Shown here one piece after another: positions 22,391 through 34,931 of a DNA stretch of 64,000 bases; within the stretch, counting starts at the first letter, position 1; each line of letters opens with the position of its first letter. Source of the stretch: Dasypus novemcinctus (lineage: Eukaryota > Chordata > Mammalia > Cingulata > Dasypodidae); contig NC_080701.1 of assembly GCF_030445035.2 (NCBI RefSeq), forward strand, positions 16,894,798 to 16,958,797. Reading direction: 5' to 3'. Position numbers and translations under genes: made by a program. Under the pieces are notes generated by a model that ran no database searches, had not been told where the DNA came from, and worked only from the letters and a program-made list of their open reading frames with translations.

Positions 22391-24564
22391 CTTTTTTTTT
22401 AACAAATCAATTTTATTAATACATAATAATAAAGCATAAATCCATCCAAAATGTATAATCAATGGCATTTGGTACAATCACATAATTGTACATTCTTTAC
22501 TCCAATCACTCCTAGAGCATCTTCTTTATTCCAGCAACAATAACAATAGTAAAAGACAAAAACCAACCAACCAAATAAACAAAATTCATCACCTTTCTGT
22601 CTCTCCTATGCTTGTCCTACCACATGTCGCTGCTATTCTGTTTTCTTCTCTCTAGTTTATTTGTATTCATATTTTGTAAAAACAGTTTCATATATGCAAA
22701 ATCACCTATATTCGTATTTTCCATGAGGTTTAACTATGTTATAGCCCCAAGTTACAATTTTTAGCTTTTCCTTCTAGTAATATAAATGTCCTTAGGCTTT
22801 CCTTTTCACCACTGTCATACCTATATAATAGCTTTGCTAGTCACAAACAGCATGATGTGCACCCATTTCCAGAAATGTACAAACAACCTTTTAACCAAGT
22901 CTGACAGATTAATCATCAGCTTTCCATTCTCTACACTCATTCTATTTTCTGATGATCTATATTCTAATTATTAATGCCAGGAGTTAACATAATATATTTA
23001 GGTTATAATAGCACAATCATACAGTATTCATTGTTTTGTATCTGGCTTACATCACTCAATATAATGTCCTTAAGGTTCATACATGTTGCCATATGCTTCA
23101 AGACTTCATTTCTTCTTATCAAGGCATAATGTTCTATCATATGTATACATCACACTTTGCTTATCCATTCGTCAATTGATGGACGCCTGGGTTGTTTCCA
23201 ACTTTTGGCTCTTATGAATAATGCCACTAGGAACATTGGTGTGCAGATGTCTATTCCTGTCACTACTCTCAGTTTTCCTGTGAATATACCTAGCAATGGT
23301 ATTGCTGGGTCCCATGGTAAATCTGTATTCACCTTCCTTAGGAACTGCCAAAGAGTCCTCCACAGTTGCTGCATCATTATACATTCCCACCAACAGTGAA
23401 TACGCGTTCTTATCTCTCCACACCCTCTCCAACATCCACAGTTTTCTGACTTTTTAATAGTGACCAGTCTAATAGGTATGAAATGATATCTCATTGTATT
23501 TTTGATTTGCATTTCCTTATTTACTAATGATGTTGAACATTTTTTCATGTGTTTCTTCACCATTTGTATTTCTTCCTTAGATAACCATCAAGTCCATTTT
23601 TTCATCGGGTAGTTTGTCTTTATATTGTTGAGTTGTATGATCTCTTTATAACTTAAGGATATTAAACCCTTATCATATGTGATTGCCAAATATTTTCTCC
23701 AGTTGAGTCAGCTGCCTTTTTACCCTTCCTTTGAGGTGCAAAAGTTTTTAATTTTGAGGAGGTCCTATTTATCTATTTTTCTTTTGCTGCTCATGCTTCG
23801 GGTGCAAGGTTTAAGAAACTACTGCCTACCACAGTATCTTGAAGATGTTTTCTTACATTTTCTTCTAGAAGTTTTATGTCACTTTTATATTTAGGTCCTT
23901 GATCTATTTTGAGTTAATTTTTGTATAAGGTGTGATATAGGGTTCCTCTTCCTTTCTTTTGGATATGGCTATCCAGTTCTCCCATCACCATTTGTTGAAT
24001 AGACTGCTCTGGCCCAGGTGGATGGGCTTAAAGGCCTTGTCAAAATCTCTAGACTGTAGATGTGAGGGTCTATTTCTGAGTTCTCTATTTGCTTCCGCTG
24101 GTCAATTTGTCTTTCTTTATGCCAGTACCATCATGTTTTTACCACTGTAGCTAAGCAATGTGCTTTAAATTCAGAATTCATAGTCCTCCAATTTTGTTCT
24201 TCTTTTTTAAAATATTTTTGGCTATTCAGGGCCCCTTATCTGTCTAAACAAATTTGATTATTAGCTTTTTTATTTCCACAAAAAAAGATTATTTTGATTT
24301 TTATTAGGACTTCATTGAATCTGTAAATTAATTTGGATAGAATTGACATCTTAATGATCTTTAGTCTCCAAACAAATGAACGTGGACTCTCTTTCCTTTC
24401 ATTTTAGTCTTCTTTGATTTCTTTTAGCAATGTTTTGTAGTTTTCTGAATACAGATCTTTTATGTACTTGATTAAGTTTATTTGTAAATACTTGATTGTT
24501 TAAGTCACTATTATAAAGAGAATTTTTTTGAGCATCTCAAATCTTCTCTTATGTGCCTCTCATG
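22391..24564 (-). mobile_element. LINE-1 copy D, minus strand, 5'-truncated
   Basis: A T-run at 22391 marks the poly(A) of an element inserted into copy C. A 3' UTR of a different subfamily follows ('atcaatggcatttggtacaa', 'acaataacaatagtaaaaga'), then the ORF2 C-terminus and central ORF2 in antisense, up to about 24564, where a SINE adjoins. Because it interrupts copy C, it is younger than copy C. Confidence 0.85.
23150..23563 (-). pseudogene. LINE-1 ORF2 C-terminal domain remnant (copy D)
   Basis: The longest minus-strand frame in this region (137 codons) contains IHCWWECIMMQQLWRTLWQF, then LPWDPAIPLLGIFTGK, then ALFIRAKSWKQPRRPSIDEW. This is the cysteine-rich C-terminus of LINE-1 ORF2. 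The first cysteine of the usual zinc-knuckle-like CX..CX..H..C set is not clearly present, and the frame is closed on both sides. In active elements this region contributes to RNA binding and retrotransposition. Confidence 0.9.
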
Positions 24565-24981
24565 TATTTTTTTTAAAGATTTATTTTTATTTTTTTCTCT
24601 CCCCTTTCCCCCTCCCAGCTGTCTGTTCTCTGTGCCCATTTGCTGCATGTTCTTCTTTGTCTGCTTCTGTTGATGTCAGTGGCATGGAAATCTGTGTCTC
24701 TTTTTGTTGAGTCATCTTGCTGCATCAGTTCTCTGTGTGTGCGGCACCATTCGTGGGCAGGCTGAACTTTCTTTTGTGCTGGGCAGCTCTCCTTATGGGG
24801 TGCACTCCTTGTGCATGGGACTCCCCTATGCGGGGGACACCCCTGCGTAGCACGGCACTCCTTGTACACATCAGCACTGTGCATGGGCCAGCTCCACACG
24901 GGTCAAGAAGGCCCGGGATTTGAACTGCGGACCTCCCATGTGGTAGACGGATGCCCTAACCACTAGGCCAAGTCCGCCGCC
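24565..24981 (-). mobile_element. DAS-type SINE (long subtype), minus strand
   Basis: Antisense order: T-rich tail at 24565-24600, 'tgtctgttctctgtgcccat', GC-rich body with 'ctcccctatgcgggggacac', then 'gggatttgaactgcggacct' and 'aaccactaggccaagtccgc'. It belongs to the same subtype as 36982-37400 and 51769-52184. The flanks are 'catgtatttttttt' and 'catttaatttttt', a possible TSD. Confidence 0.9.
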
Positions 24982-26068
24982 ATTTAATTTTTTAATGTCT
25001 GTAGTGATATACCTTGTTTTGTTCCCAACATTTGTAATTTGTGCCTTCTCTCTCTTTTTCATTGTCTTTCTAGAAGGTTGTCAATTTTATTGATCTGTTT
25101 AAAATATTAACTCTTTGTTTCACTGATTTTCTCTATCATGTTTCTTTTTTCAATTTCATTCATTTCTACTCTTATCTATATTATTTCCTTCCTTCTTCTT
25201 GCTTTGGTCTTATTTTGCTTTTTTTTTGGTCTAGTTTCTGGGTTTATTTAAGTGCCATAAATTTGCCTCTCAGCTTTCCTATATCTGTGTTCCATAAAAT
25301 TTGATATATTCTATTTTCATTTTCATTCTTTTCAATGTATTTCTTCATTTTCCTTGAGACATCTACTTTGACAATGAATTATTTAGAAGGGATATTTACT
25401 TTCTAAGTATTTTCCTGCTATCCTTCAGTTATTGATATCTGTCTCCATTAAATTCAAAGAATACATCTGTATGATTTCAAGATTTTTAAATTTTTGAAGT
25501 TTGTTTTATGACCCAGGGCTTTGTCTAATTTCATATATGTTGTATACATATATGTTCCATGGGCATGTGAAAGATTGTGCATTCTGCTATTGTTGTTGGA
25601 ATAAGTCATAACTGTTGATTAAATTCTGTTCCTTAATTATGTTCATTGGCCATTTTTTATCCTTTATGACCTTTTGTCTAGTTTTATCAATTGCAGAAAG
25701 AAGTCTCCAACTATAATTGTGAATTTTCTCTTTCTCCTTTCATCTCTGTTATTTACTGAATGCATATTAGAATTGTATTCTAATGTTGTCTAAGTGGACT
25801 GACCATTTTACCATTATATAATGCCCTTCTCTACCTCTGTTTTTTTCCTTTACTCTGAAGTCTTCTTTATTTGATATTCATATAACCACACCTGCTTTAT
25901 TATGATTAACGTTTACTATCTAATGATATATCTTTTAAAATTCTTTTCATTTCAGTCTATTTTATTATACTTGAAATAAGTTTCTTTTAGACAGCTTTCA
26001 TCAAGTCATGTTTTTTTTAAACTATCATGCAAATCTGTGTCTTTTAATTGGTATATTTAGAACATTTA
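24982..26068 (-). mobile_element. LINE-1 ORF2 endonuclease-region fragment, old, minus strand
   Basis: Antisense LINE-1 from the 5' half of ORF2: 'ttgtcaattttattgatctg', 'ctccaactataattgtgaat', 'aatgcccttctctacctctg', 'tctgtgtcttttaattggta'. It does not continue copy D's text and is more diverged. It may be the upstream part of copy B, or a separate element. The join to the next LINE-1 3' UTR is at about 26069. Confidence 0.75.
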
Positions 26069-26600
26069 CATTTTTTCTTAATTTTTATTTAAGAAAAGTT
26101 TTATATTACAAAATAATTGAGAATGTAGGATGGAGAATTCCTGCATATCTCATACCTACTTTTCCCTATGATTAAATCACATATTAATGTGGTACATTTG
26201 CTACAAGCAATGAACCAAACTTCCTATATTATTATTAACTAAATTCCATGCTTTATTTAGATTTCCTCAGCTTTTTCCTAATGCCCTTTCAACTATTCCA
26301 AGTTTCCATCCCTTCTTCCCCAGTCCCTTTATTCTCTAGTATGAAAATCTTGTTATGAAAAATCTTTCTGTATGATTTTTCCTATTGTAGACATTTCAAA
26401 TGAATGGAACCATGTAATGGTCTTTTATGACTGTATTCATTCAGTATAATGTTTTAAGGTTCATATATGTTTTAGCATAAATCAGTAACTTCATTTCTTT
26501 TCATGGGTGACTAATATTCCATTGTATTGGCATATTACATTCTGCTTATACACTCATAAGTTGATGGATTTTCGGTATTTCTTGGTCTTTGCTATATGAG
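26069..26600 (-). mobile_element. LINE-1 copy E, 3' UTR and ORF2 end, minus strand
   Basis: A third example of the 3' UTR type seen at 13373 and 18155: 'gagaatgtaggatggagaat', 'aatgtggtacatttgctaca', 'taatattccattgtattggc'. It fades out near 26600, so only the last few hundred bases of the element were inserted or survive. Confidence 0.75.
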
Positions 26601-27010
26601 GGATAAAGAAAATCCAGAGCATGTGTTACCATGTTGTTCCTTGGTTCCTAACTTTCTCAGTTAATCTTCCTTCTTCTCTCTTCCTCATAGTCTTTTCTGT
26701 TTATTTTATACATAATTTTCAGGGGTTTCGGTTTTACTTAGTGAAAGAAATAGGGAAAAGTACAACGACTCCATCTTCTTGGAAGTGGAATTCGGGATTT
26801 TTTAAGTGTTGCCACCACTTTCATTGTTGGTGCAAGTAACTTAAAATACTAAACTAAATTTTAGTATGATGATTGATAAAATTTCATTAGTCTCTTCAAT
26901 GTTTTTATTTGTTTTTAAAATCTGATTTGGGTAGGTTTAAGTAAGAGGCAAGTGTTACCTTTTGTTTTTATTTTAAGCAGATAAACTGATTATTTTATTA
27001 CATTGAACAT
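26601..27010. other. Unassigned noncoding sequence between opposing LINE-1s
   Basis: No coding signal and no repeat that I recognise. It separates the minus-strand LINE-1 pile from the plus-strand copy F. Confidence 0.4.
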
Positions 27011-29993
27011 TTTTGCGGAATGATGTTATCAAGAGGAGGAATAGGAAGCCCCAGGTGAATGCACCCCCAAAGAAACATCAAAAAACAAGCAGAAACAGAA
27101 CGAACTATTTTAGAACTCTGGATACAATCAAGGCTGTGCAGTCACCAAGAAAATGTTTCAGTAAAAAGAAAGCCTACAAATGGTAGGAAAGCGTCTTGGC
27201 CCTTCCTCTTTCCCTGGCCTTAACCACTCCTCCAGCAGTCTATTGGACTATTTGGCTTGTGTTATTAGTGGATGGTCTGCATTTCTAGTAAAAGTCCCTG
27301 TTACCTTTACTCCTAATGCACAAATGTAGTGTGTACGTATGTCTATCTCTATTTCAATGTTCTCCTTGAAAAATATGCCCATTTGTTTCACTTAACCTGG
27401 AATTTACTTGGGGATGTGGAGAGAAGCAATACAGAAATGTGGCATAGGATTTAGCAAACCGCAGCTACCTCTTTGAAAGTTTGTGACTGAGACATAAAAT
27501 ACAGCACCTGTGGCCTGAAGGAAAATCTGGGAAGAAAATTTGTTTTTGGAGGAGTAATTAAGACACTTAGGTACATTCACGCATTCTGGGTAATTTTTGA
27601 AAGCTACTTCACATACCCAGGGCAAGACCCATGCTCAGAAATGCCTGAGAAGAACCTAACGCTTCACCTTGGACTGAGCTATAGTCTAAGGATATTTTGA
27701 GGTAAGTGTTGAAGGATGGCCTCAACAATCAAAATCAACTCCCACCAAATCCTGATGAAAGGAGAGTTTGATTTCCAGAGTTAACACATCAAAATAATCA
27801 AATGTCCAGACTTCAACATAAAGAAGGTAAACAAAGAAACAGGAAAAGGTGTCCCACTCAAAAGAATAATAAAAATTGACAGAAATTTTACTGGAGGAAG
27901 CTGAGACAATGGAGCTATTAATCAAAGATGTTAAGTAAATTCTCCTAAATACATTCAGGGAGCTAAAGGAAAATTAAACCAAGAACTAAAGAAAATCAGG
28001 AAAATGACACATAAGAAAAAGGAGGAATTAGAAATTTTAGAAAGGAACCAAACAGAAATTCTATAAATGAAAAGTACAATGAAATTAAAAAATTCTCTAG
28101 AAGTGTTCAATAGTAGATTTGAACATATAGAAGTAAGAATATTCTAACTTGTTATTTGGAAAAATGAAATTATTCAGTACAAAAAGCAGAAAGAAAACAA
28201 AATAAAAGCAGAGGTTATGGGACCTGAGGACAACATGAAGTGTACCAACACATGCAATATTGGAGTCCAAGAAGGAGAAGATAAAGAGAAATAGGCAGAA
28301 AGAATACTTGAAGAATTAATGGCTGAAAACATCCCACATTTTATGAAAGACCTGAATAAATACATCCAAGAATCTCAAAAATCTTCAAATATAAATTGAT
28401 TAAAATTGATCCATATTGAGACACAGTATATTTCAAATGTCGAAGGCCAAAGACAAGGAGAAAATCCTAAAAAAGAAAACAGCAAGAGAAGTGACTCATA
28501 ATATACAAGGCATCCTCAATAAGATTAAGTGCCAATTTCTCATCGGAAATGAGGAAACCCAGAAATTAGTGGGATGACAGATTTAAAGTGCTGAAGAAAA
28601 ACTGTTAACCAAAAATTCCATGTCTGGCGAACTTGTCCCTCAAAACTGAAGAAGAAATCAAGAGACCCCCAGGTTAAAAAATATGTATATGAAGGAGTTC
28701 ATAACCACTAAATCCTCCCTACAAAAAATACTAATGGAAGACTTTTGGGATGAAATGAAAGGACATTAGACAGTATATTGAAGCCATATGAAGAAATAAT
28801 TGTCTATGATAAAGGTAAAGACATGGGTAAATATGAATGTCAACATTATTGTATTATTGGTTTTTGCTCTACTTTCTATTTACATGATCTAAATACAAAT
28901 GCATAAAAGTAACCATGACTCTATAAACCAAAAAAGACAGTAATGGATGTATTGAGGAACAAAAAAAGGTATAAACTTTGCAAGAAACAAATGGCAAAAT
29001 GGTTGATGTAAGCCCTGCCTTATCAGTAATTACCTGGAATGTAAATGGATTAAAATATACAATCAAAGGGCAAAGTGGATAAAAACACATGCTCCAGCTA
29101 TGTGTTGGTTGAAGAGATTCACTTTAGATTCAAAAACACAAATAGGTTGAAAATGAAAGGATAGGAAAAAATATATATTCCATTCAAATAGTAACCAAAA
29201 GAGATCTTGGGTGGCTATACTAAAATTGGAAAAAATAGGTTTTAAGTAAAAAACTATTTCCAGAGATAAAGAAGGACATTGTATATTAATAAAATGGTTA
29301 TTCCATCTAGATGGTATAAACAATATAAACATTTAAGCATCTAATAACAGAGTCTCAAAATACATGAAGCAAATGCTGAAGAATTAAATGAAGAAATAGA
29401 CAATTCTGCAATAATAGTTGAAGACTTCAATAGCAATTTCAAGAAAAGAAAAAAACTGTAGTAGAAAATCAATGTATAAATGGAGGACTTGAAAACATAC
29501 TAAAACCTAATAGACCTAACAAACATATAAAACATTCCTCCCCCAGCAACATCAGAATACACATTCTTAGGTGTAACACAAGTCATTATTTAGGATAGCC
29601 CATATGTTAGGTAGAAAAACCAAGTCTCAATAAATTTAAAAGGTTTTAAATCATACAGAGCATCTTTAACAGTGGAATGAAGCTGGAAATGAGCAACAGA
29701 AGGAAAAATGGAAAATTCATAAATATGTGGAAATCAAGCAATGTGCTCTTACATAATCAATAGGTCAAAGAAGAAATCACAAGGAAAATCACAAAATATT
29801 TATAGTTTAGTGAAAATGAAAACCCCAAATATCAAAATTTATGGGATGCAGCAAAGGATATACTCAGAGGGAAATTTATAGCCATAAATCTTTACATTAA
29901 AAAGATCTCAAATCAATACCCTAATTTCACACCTTGAGAACTAGGAAAATATAGCAAACTGAACCTAAGAAGGAAGAAATAATAAAGATTAAA

Positions 29994-30218
29994 GTGGGGA
30001 TAAATGAAATAGAAAGTAGAAAAACAATTGAGAGAATCAACAAAACTGAAAATTGGTTTTTTGAAAAAATCAACAAAATTGACAGACCTTTAGCTAGACT
30101 GACAAAGAAAAAGAGAGAGATGCCATTTACAATAGCATCTATAAGAATAAAACATCTAGGAATATATTTAACAAAGGAGGTGAAAGACTTATGCTTGAAA
30201 ACTATAAAACACTACTGA
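29994..30218 (+). pseudogene. LINE-1 ORF2 remnant spanning a deletion of the RT core
   Basis: The 74-codon frame reads [20 protein letters not shown] and [13 protein letters not shown] from the region just before the RT, then passes directly into [18 protein letters not shown], which lies far downstream, after the catalytic FADD. The join near 30115-30123 therefore removes the RT palm, yet keeps the frame. Other frames on either side are broken, so the fusion is not evidence of function. Confidence 0.8.
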
Positions 30219-30772
30219 AAGAAATGAAATAAGATCTAAGTCAATGGCAAGACATCCCATATGCATGGATTTTAAGACAATGTAGTTATCAATACCACCC
30301 AAAGCAATCTGCAGGTTCTTTGCTATCCCTAAACAAGTTTCAGCAACCTTCTTAGCTGAAATGGAAAAGCCAATCTTCATATTCGTATGCAAGGGACCCT
30401 GAATAGCCAAATCAATCTTGAAAAAAAAGGAACAAATGTTGAGACTTCACACTTCTTAATTTAAAAACTTATTATAAAGCTACAATAATCAAAATGGTGT
30501 CATACTGGTATAAAGATAGACATATAGAATAATGGAATATTGGAGAGTCCCAAAATGAACCCACATATCTATGGACAGCTGATTTGCCACAAGGGAGCTA
30601 AGTACATTAAGAGAAAGAATTGTGACTTTAACAAATGGTGCTGGGGAAACTGGAAATGCACATGCAAAAGAATGAAGTTGGATCCATACCTTATATCATA
30701 TACAAAAATTAACTAAAACTATATCAAGAAAATAAACATAAGAGCTTAAACCATAAAATTCTTAGAAGAAAT

Positions 30773-31073
30773 TGTGGTGGTTTGTAGCTGTATGTACTCC
30801 CAGAAAAACATGTTCTTGAATTTAAAACATTCCTGGAGATGGTGAGGGGAAGGCTGAAACCTCTGCAGAGATCAGCAGCCATCTTGCTTCACCACGTGGC
30901 AATACTCCCAGATCAACCTTAACTTACTTTGGTGAGAAAGCATCTCTGCTGATGCCTCAATTTGGACATTTCATGGCCTTGGAACTGTGATATGTACCTC
31001 AAATAAATCCCCATTAAAAAAACCAGCAGATTTCTGGTACTTTGCATAGGCAGCCTTTTGGTGAACTAAAACA
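30773..31073 (+). mobile_element. Internally shortened MaLR-like LTR inside LINE-1 copy F
   Basis: Begins TGTGGTGGTTTGTAGCTG and ends AACTAAAACA, matching both ends of the LTR at 19457-19909 ('ggtttgcagctgtatg', 'gcctagcaaactagaaca'). It is about 300 bp rather than 453, so it lacks an internal part. The LINE-1 text on its two sides is not adjacent: it jumps from 'aaaattcttagaagaaat' to 'caaatgagataccacttc', leaving out several hundred bases of ORF2. No TSD is visible. Confidence 0.7.
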
Positions 31074-31780
31074 AAAACCAAATGAGATACCACTTCACAC
31101 CCACAAAGATTACTATTAAATAAATGAAAAATAACAGGTGTTGTGGAGACATTGGAATGCCTGCACATCGCTGGTGGGATTGTGCAATGGTGCAAGTACT
31201 ATGAAAAGCAGTTTGGCAGTTCCTAAAAAAAGTTAAATATAGGATTGCCGCATGATCCAGCAATTTCACTTCTAGCTATATTGCCAAAATAATTGAAAGC
31301 AGGGTCTCAAATAAATAAATACCTGTACACCCATGTTCAGAACAGCATTTTCTACTATAGTCAAATGCTGTAAACAAATGAGTGTCCATCAACTAATATA
31401 TGGATAAATAAAATATGATATATATATACAATGGAATATTATTTTGCCATAAAAAGAAAGGAAGTTCTGATACATGCCACAATATGAGTGAAACTCAAAG
31501 ATATTATCCTGAGAGAAATAAGCCAGATACGAAAGGACAAGTATCGTATGATTCCATTTATATAAAATATCTAAAATAAGCGTATTCATAGAGACATAAA
31601 GTAGATTATAGGTTACCAGGAGCCTGGGGGAGGAGTTACTGCTTAATAGGCAGAATTTCTATTTGGAGTCATCAAAATGTCTTGGTAATGAATGGTAGTG
31701 ATAGTATCACAAAACTGTGGATGCAATTAATGCCACAAAAGTGTACATTTAAAAATGGTTAAAACCTCACCACAGAAAAA

Positions 31781-32402
31781 TTGTTGCATATGAAGTGACT
31801 GCAGTGGAGCCCTGGTGTTCTTGAGAAGGTCAGTTAGCACCAACTAGTCACCAGTCCTCTAAGACCATAACTTGTCAACAAAAGCAAACTTAAAGGCGAT
31901 CTGGTCTTGACGTATTTGGTAGAAGCTACAGGTTGGCTTTGTTTCTATGTGTTTGGAGGCCAGAAATATCTAAACTCTGCTTGGAATATGTTTAAAGAGA
32001 AAGAGCATGATCTGTAAATGCAAACACAATTAGATGCCAGAGGTCCTGGGAAGCATGCTGATGGCAGTAGAGTAAAAAGAGGATCAATTTGGAAATAGGA
32101 AGAACTGGACTTCACTTCCAGCTTCCCCTCTTATCAGTTAAACTTGCTAACCTGCAGCTGCTGTGGTGGTTTAGAGAGTTGAATGAGATAATTCACTATA
32201 TAAGTGAAAACAGATATTATTTTCATTAATGTTATTTTACTCTTTTTACGTACATGGGGGGGTTATACATCTAGATATGTATCCTAATCTATGTGATCAT
32301 TATTTTGGAAATTTTGATTCTTTTAGTTTTAGATACTACATGTCATAAATTTGCAGGTTAAAAAAGAACTTTTAAGGTTATCTCTAAGTTTCTATAGATC
32401 AT
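31781..32402. other. Unassigned noncoding sequence
   Basis: No gene. 'gagttgaatgagataattca' near 32178 recalls a MIR 3' part, but not enough is left to call. A G-run 'tgggggggtt' is at about 32257. Confidence 0.4.
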
Positions 32403-32575
32403 TAGTTCTCAATTTTGGCTACACATTAGAATTACCCGGAGAGTTTTCTTAAAGCTTCAATGACCTGGCCCATCTCCCAGATATTTTGATTTAACTAATC
32501 TGGGATGAAGGCTGGTCATCAGTACGTTGATAAAGTCTCCAGGTGACTCTAACATGGACAGGGATGAGGCTTTCC
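32403..32575 (+). repeat. MER5-like nonautonomous hAT element
   Basis: The order 'tagttctcaattttggctac', 'cattagaattacccggagag', 'gcccatctcccagatatttt', 'gtctccaggtgactctaaca' is that of the MER5A family of Charlie-type hAT elements. Similar words recur to about 32665, so a second partial copy may follow. I name the family from memory. Confidence 0.6.
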
Positions 32576-33104
32576 AGTCTAGCTAAACCTCAGTGGTGAT
32601 TCAAAATGTCACTCAGCCCGGGGTGATTTCAGGGATCAGCAGGGCTTAGGTATCACTGATCTAGTAATTTTCAAAACAAGAGCAGGGAAAGGGTCTGGTT
32701 TGTCTAACTCCCCCACATTTCTCTGTGCCCCCAAGGGAAACCTGAGCAGGTACAGTTTGAAAATATTCCCTAGTGATTCTTATACCTTTCTTGCTACATC
32801 CCACTCCACCCCACCTCCATTTTTTCTTATTTCTTTCTGCCCTTCCAGTTGGGAAGTCACCTGGCATAAAAACACAGCTTAAATCCTCCTACAACATTAA
32901 TACAAGCTTCTGTTGGAACACTGTCATTGATGGGGAACTTACCAGCTCCCAGGCAACTAATTCTGTCTTTAAGGAGTCCTCAATAGGGTAAGATGTAAAG
33001 GTGACAAAGAGACATATTTCAGCTCAAAAGATAGAAGATCATGTACGGTAATTTTTTAAAAACTACAGCTTGAGTTATAGTGCCTCTTACTATGTTTCAT
33101 TTAC

Positions 33105-33290
33105 TAAGCTTTTTGCAAGCCTGTGGGGATATTTTATTTTTTAAATAAAAAAGCTATTTTCCTCATTTTTGCAGGTGGGGAAACTGAGATATTTGGAAGC
33201 TACGTCATTTGACAGAGTAAGTCAGCAAATAAGTAAGTGGGATTTGAACTCTTGACAATTTGCTCCCACAGCCATGCTTGACCTAATATA
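33105..33290 (-). repeat. MIR SINE fragment
   Basis: Antisense MIR order: 'cctcatttttgcaggtgggg', 'aaactgagatatttggaag', 'aagtaagtgggatttgaact'. Strongly diverged. Confidence 0.7.
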
Positions 33291-34931
33291 CAAGATTCCC
33301 TCCCACAGGCAGGGCTCTTGGCTCTCCATGGTGAAGTGGTTTCTTTCAAAATTATGTCCAAAAGTATTTTCAAGTCTACGACAGGCTTATGAAAAACTGG
33401 TTGGATACCTGAACAGGAGAATGGGGCATTTGCCACCAACATTCAAGAACAGGTTGGAGACGAGACCCTAAGAATCAACGTCGCTGTGATTTTATGGAAT
33501 ACAGCAGAGGTGAGGGCAAAGCGGACTGACCAGGTCAGCCCTTCCCCTGGCCAATGTTCCAGCTACGTGTTAATTCAGGCCATTCCCTGCATTTAAAGAC
33601 AAAACCTGCCACACCCCAGAAGAGCTCTCTCTACTGATCGGCTCACTAATTCACTGCTGAGTGGGCTTGTCTGGTAAGGAAGCGTTAAATATTTAAACCT
33701 TGTCCTTCCTCAGATGCAGAGCAGCAAAGATGATTTTCCACGGAATTTAGCATTAAACTCAGGCAATTTGTACAGCTGTGCATATAAATGGCTTTTCACA
33801 TAATCTCTAGAGGCCAGGGTCAATGTTCCTCGAACATTTTAATACTGTAGATGACATAGCGACATCCTTCCAATTTATGTTCCCTCATAATTGAAAGGGG
33901 CTTAATAAAAGTGAGGAAGACACAGTATGTACACAGCAACATTGATTTTTGCTGAGAGTTGAGCGGAAGTTAATTGTAAGTTTAATGTCATTTGTTCCAT
34001 GGGTGATGTTGAGCCCTGGAACATACCTAAATCCATTTTAAAGGAAACAATCCTCTGTGTGTATGTTCGTGTGTGTGTGCTATAGACTTAGAATGACCTG
34101 ATTATACAGCTGTATGAAGACACTAAATATAACTGCCCTAGAAGAATCCTTTAATTATTTTTCCCGCATATATTTGTTTAAATAAATGGAAACTTCATCT
34201 TTATTATCAACCTAGAATTTTACCCAATCAGATTTTGGAGTGATAGAGAGGTCATATTTCTTCAACTAAATGCACACATTATTTACCAAAGTACATATAC
34301 AACACAGTCTTCATTGCTAAAGTTAAGCTTATCTGCATAAACTGTAGTTAATATTTATTCTAGGTGAGGCCGTTTTTTATTAAGCTATTTTTTCATTTAG
34401 TACAACAGAAGCATGCTAATAGTTTTGTTGGTAATTCAAACATTTCCTGCTGTGGATAAAAACAAATGTACAACTGAAGAATGATGCTGTTCTCTGGCTC
34501 TGAAATTTGCTAATTGCCTAGCTATTCAATTATAGGTAATATCCTTTTATTGCTAATAAGATTACCGTGTGTCAACAAAACTGCAATTCTAAAATGGAAT
34601 TTGCCCAATTTGCCTTGTAGGGAATTGAAAACTGTTTTATGTAAAAGACTTGAGAAAATTAGCATTGAAATATGAATGACAAGGAGAAGAAATTGGTAAA
34701 CTGCCATCTGGATGCTTTTCTTTGGTGTTAGTTTCAAAATGGGTTTTGCCACACCTCTCCCCCCACCAAAAGAAAGCTGGCTTATGATTATATCTATTGT
34801 CATCTAGGCTTTAGCAAACTCTTTAACAAATTTATGATCAGTTTTTATGCATTTTGTGATTATCCAACCCCTCTCTCCCAGCCAGACTGAGCAGGGAATC
34901 AAATATAAGGTTATGGTTTAGTTGAGGATGT
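33291..34931. other. Repeat-free noncoding stretch; candidate conserved element in its centre
   Basis: No coding frame and no recognisable repeat across 1.6 kb, which is unusual in this window. The interval of about 33640-34800 is AT-rich but compositionally even. It carries several homeodomain-type cores (TAATTA/TTAATT near 33970 and 34150, 'gctaattgcctagctatt' near 34510) and octamer-like words. This is suggestive only; conservation cannot be judged from one sequence. Confidence 0.3.

Larger units (their letters stand above)
27011..31780 (+). mobile_element. LINE-1 copy F, old, plus strand, internally deleted
   Basis: Order on the plus strand: 5' UTR-like sequence (27011-27900), ORF1 traces with 'gggagctaaaggaaaatta' and 'aagagaagtgactcataata', the ORF2 endonuclease region (28930-29700), an abrupt join near 30115, the ORF2 C-terminal region (30120-31570) and a 3' UTR with 'aatgccacaaaagtgtacat'. 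It is strongly diverged, of an old LINE-1M type. An LTR occupies 30773-31073. Minus-strand frames across this block are shadows. Confidence 0.85.
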
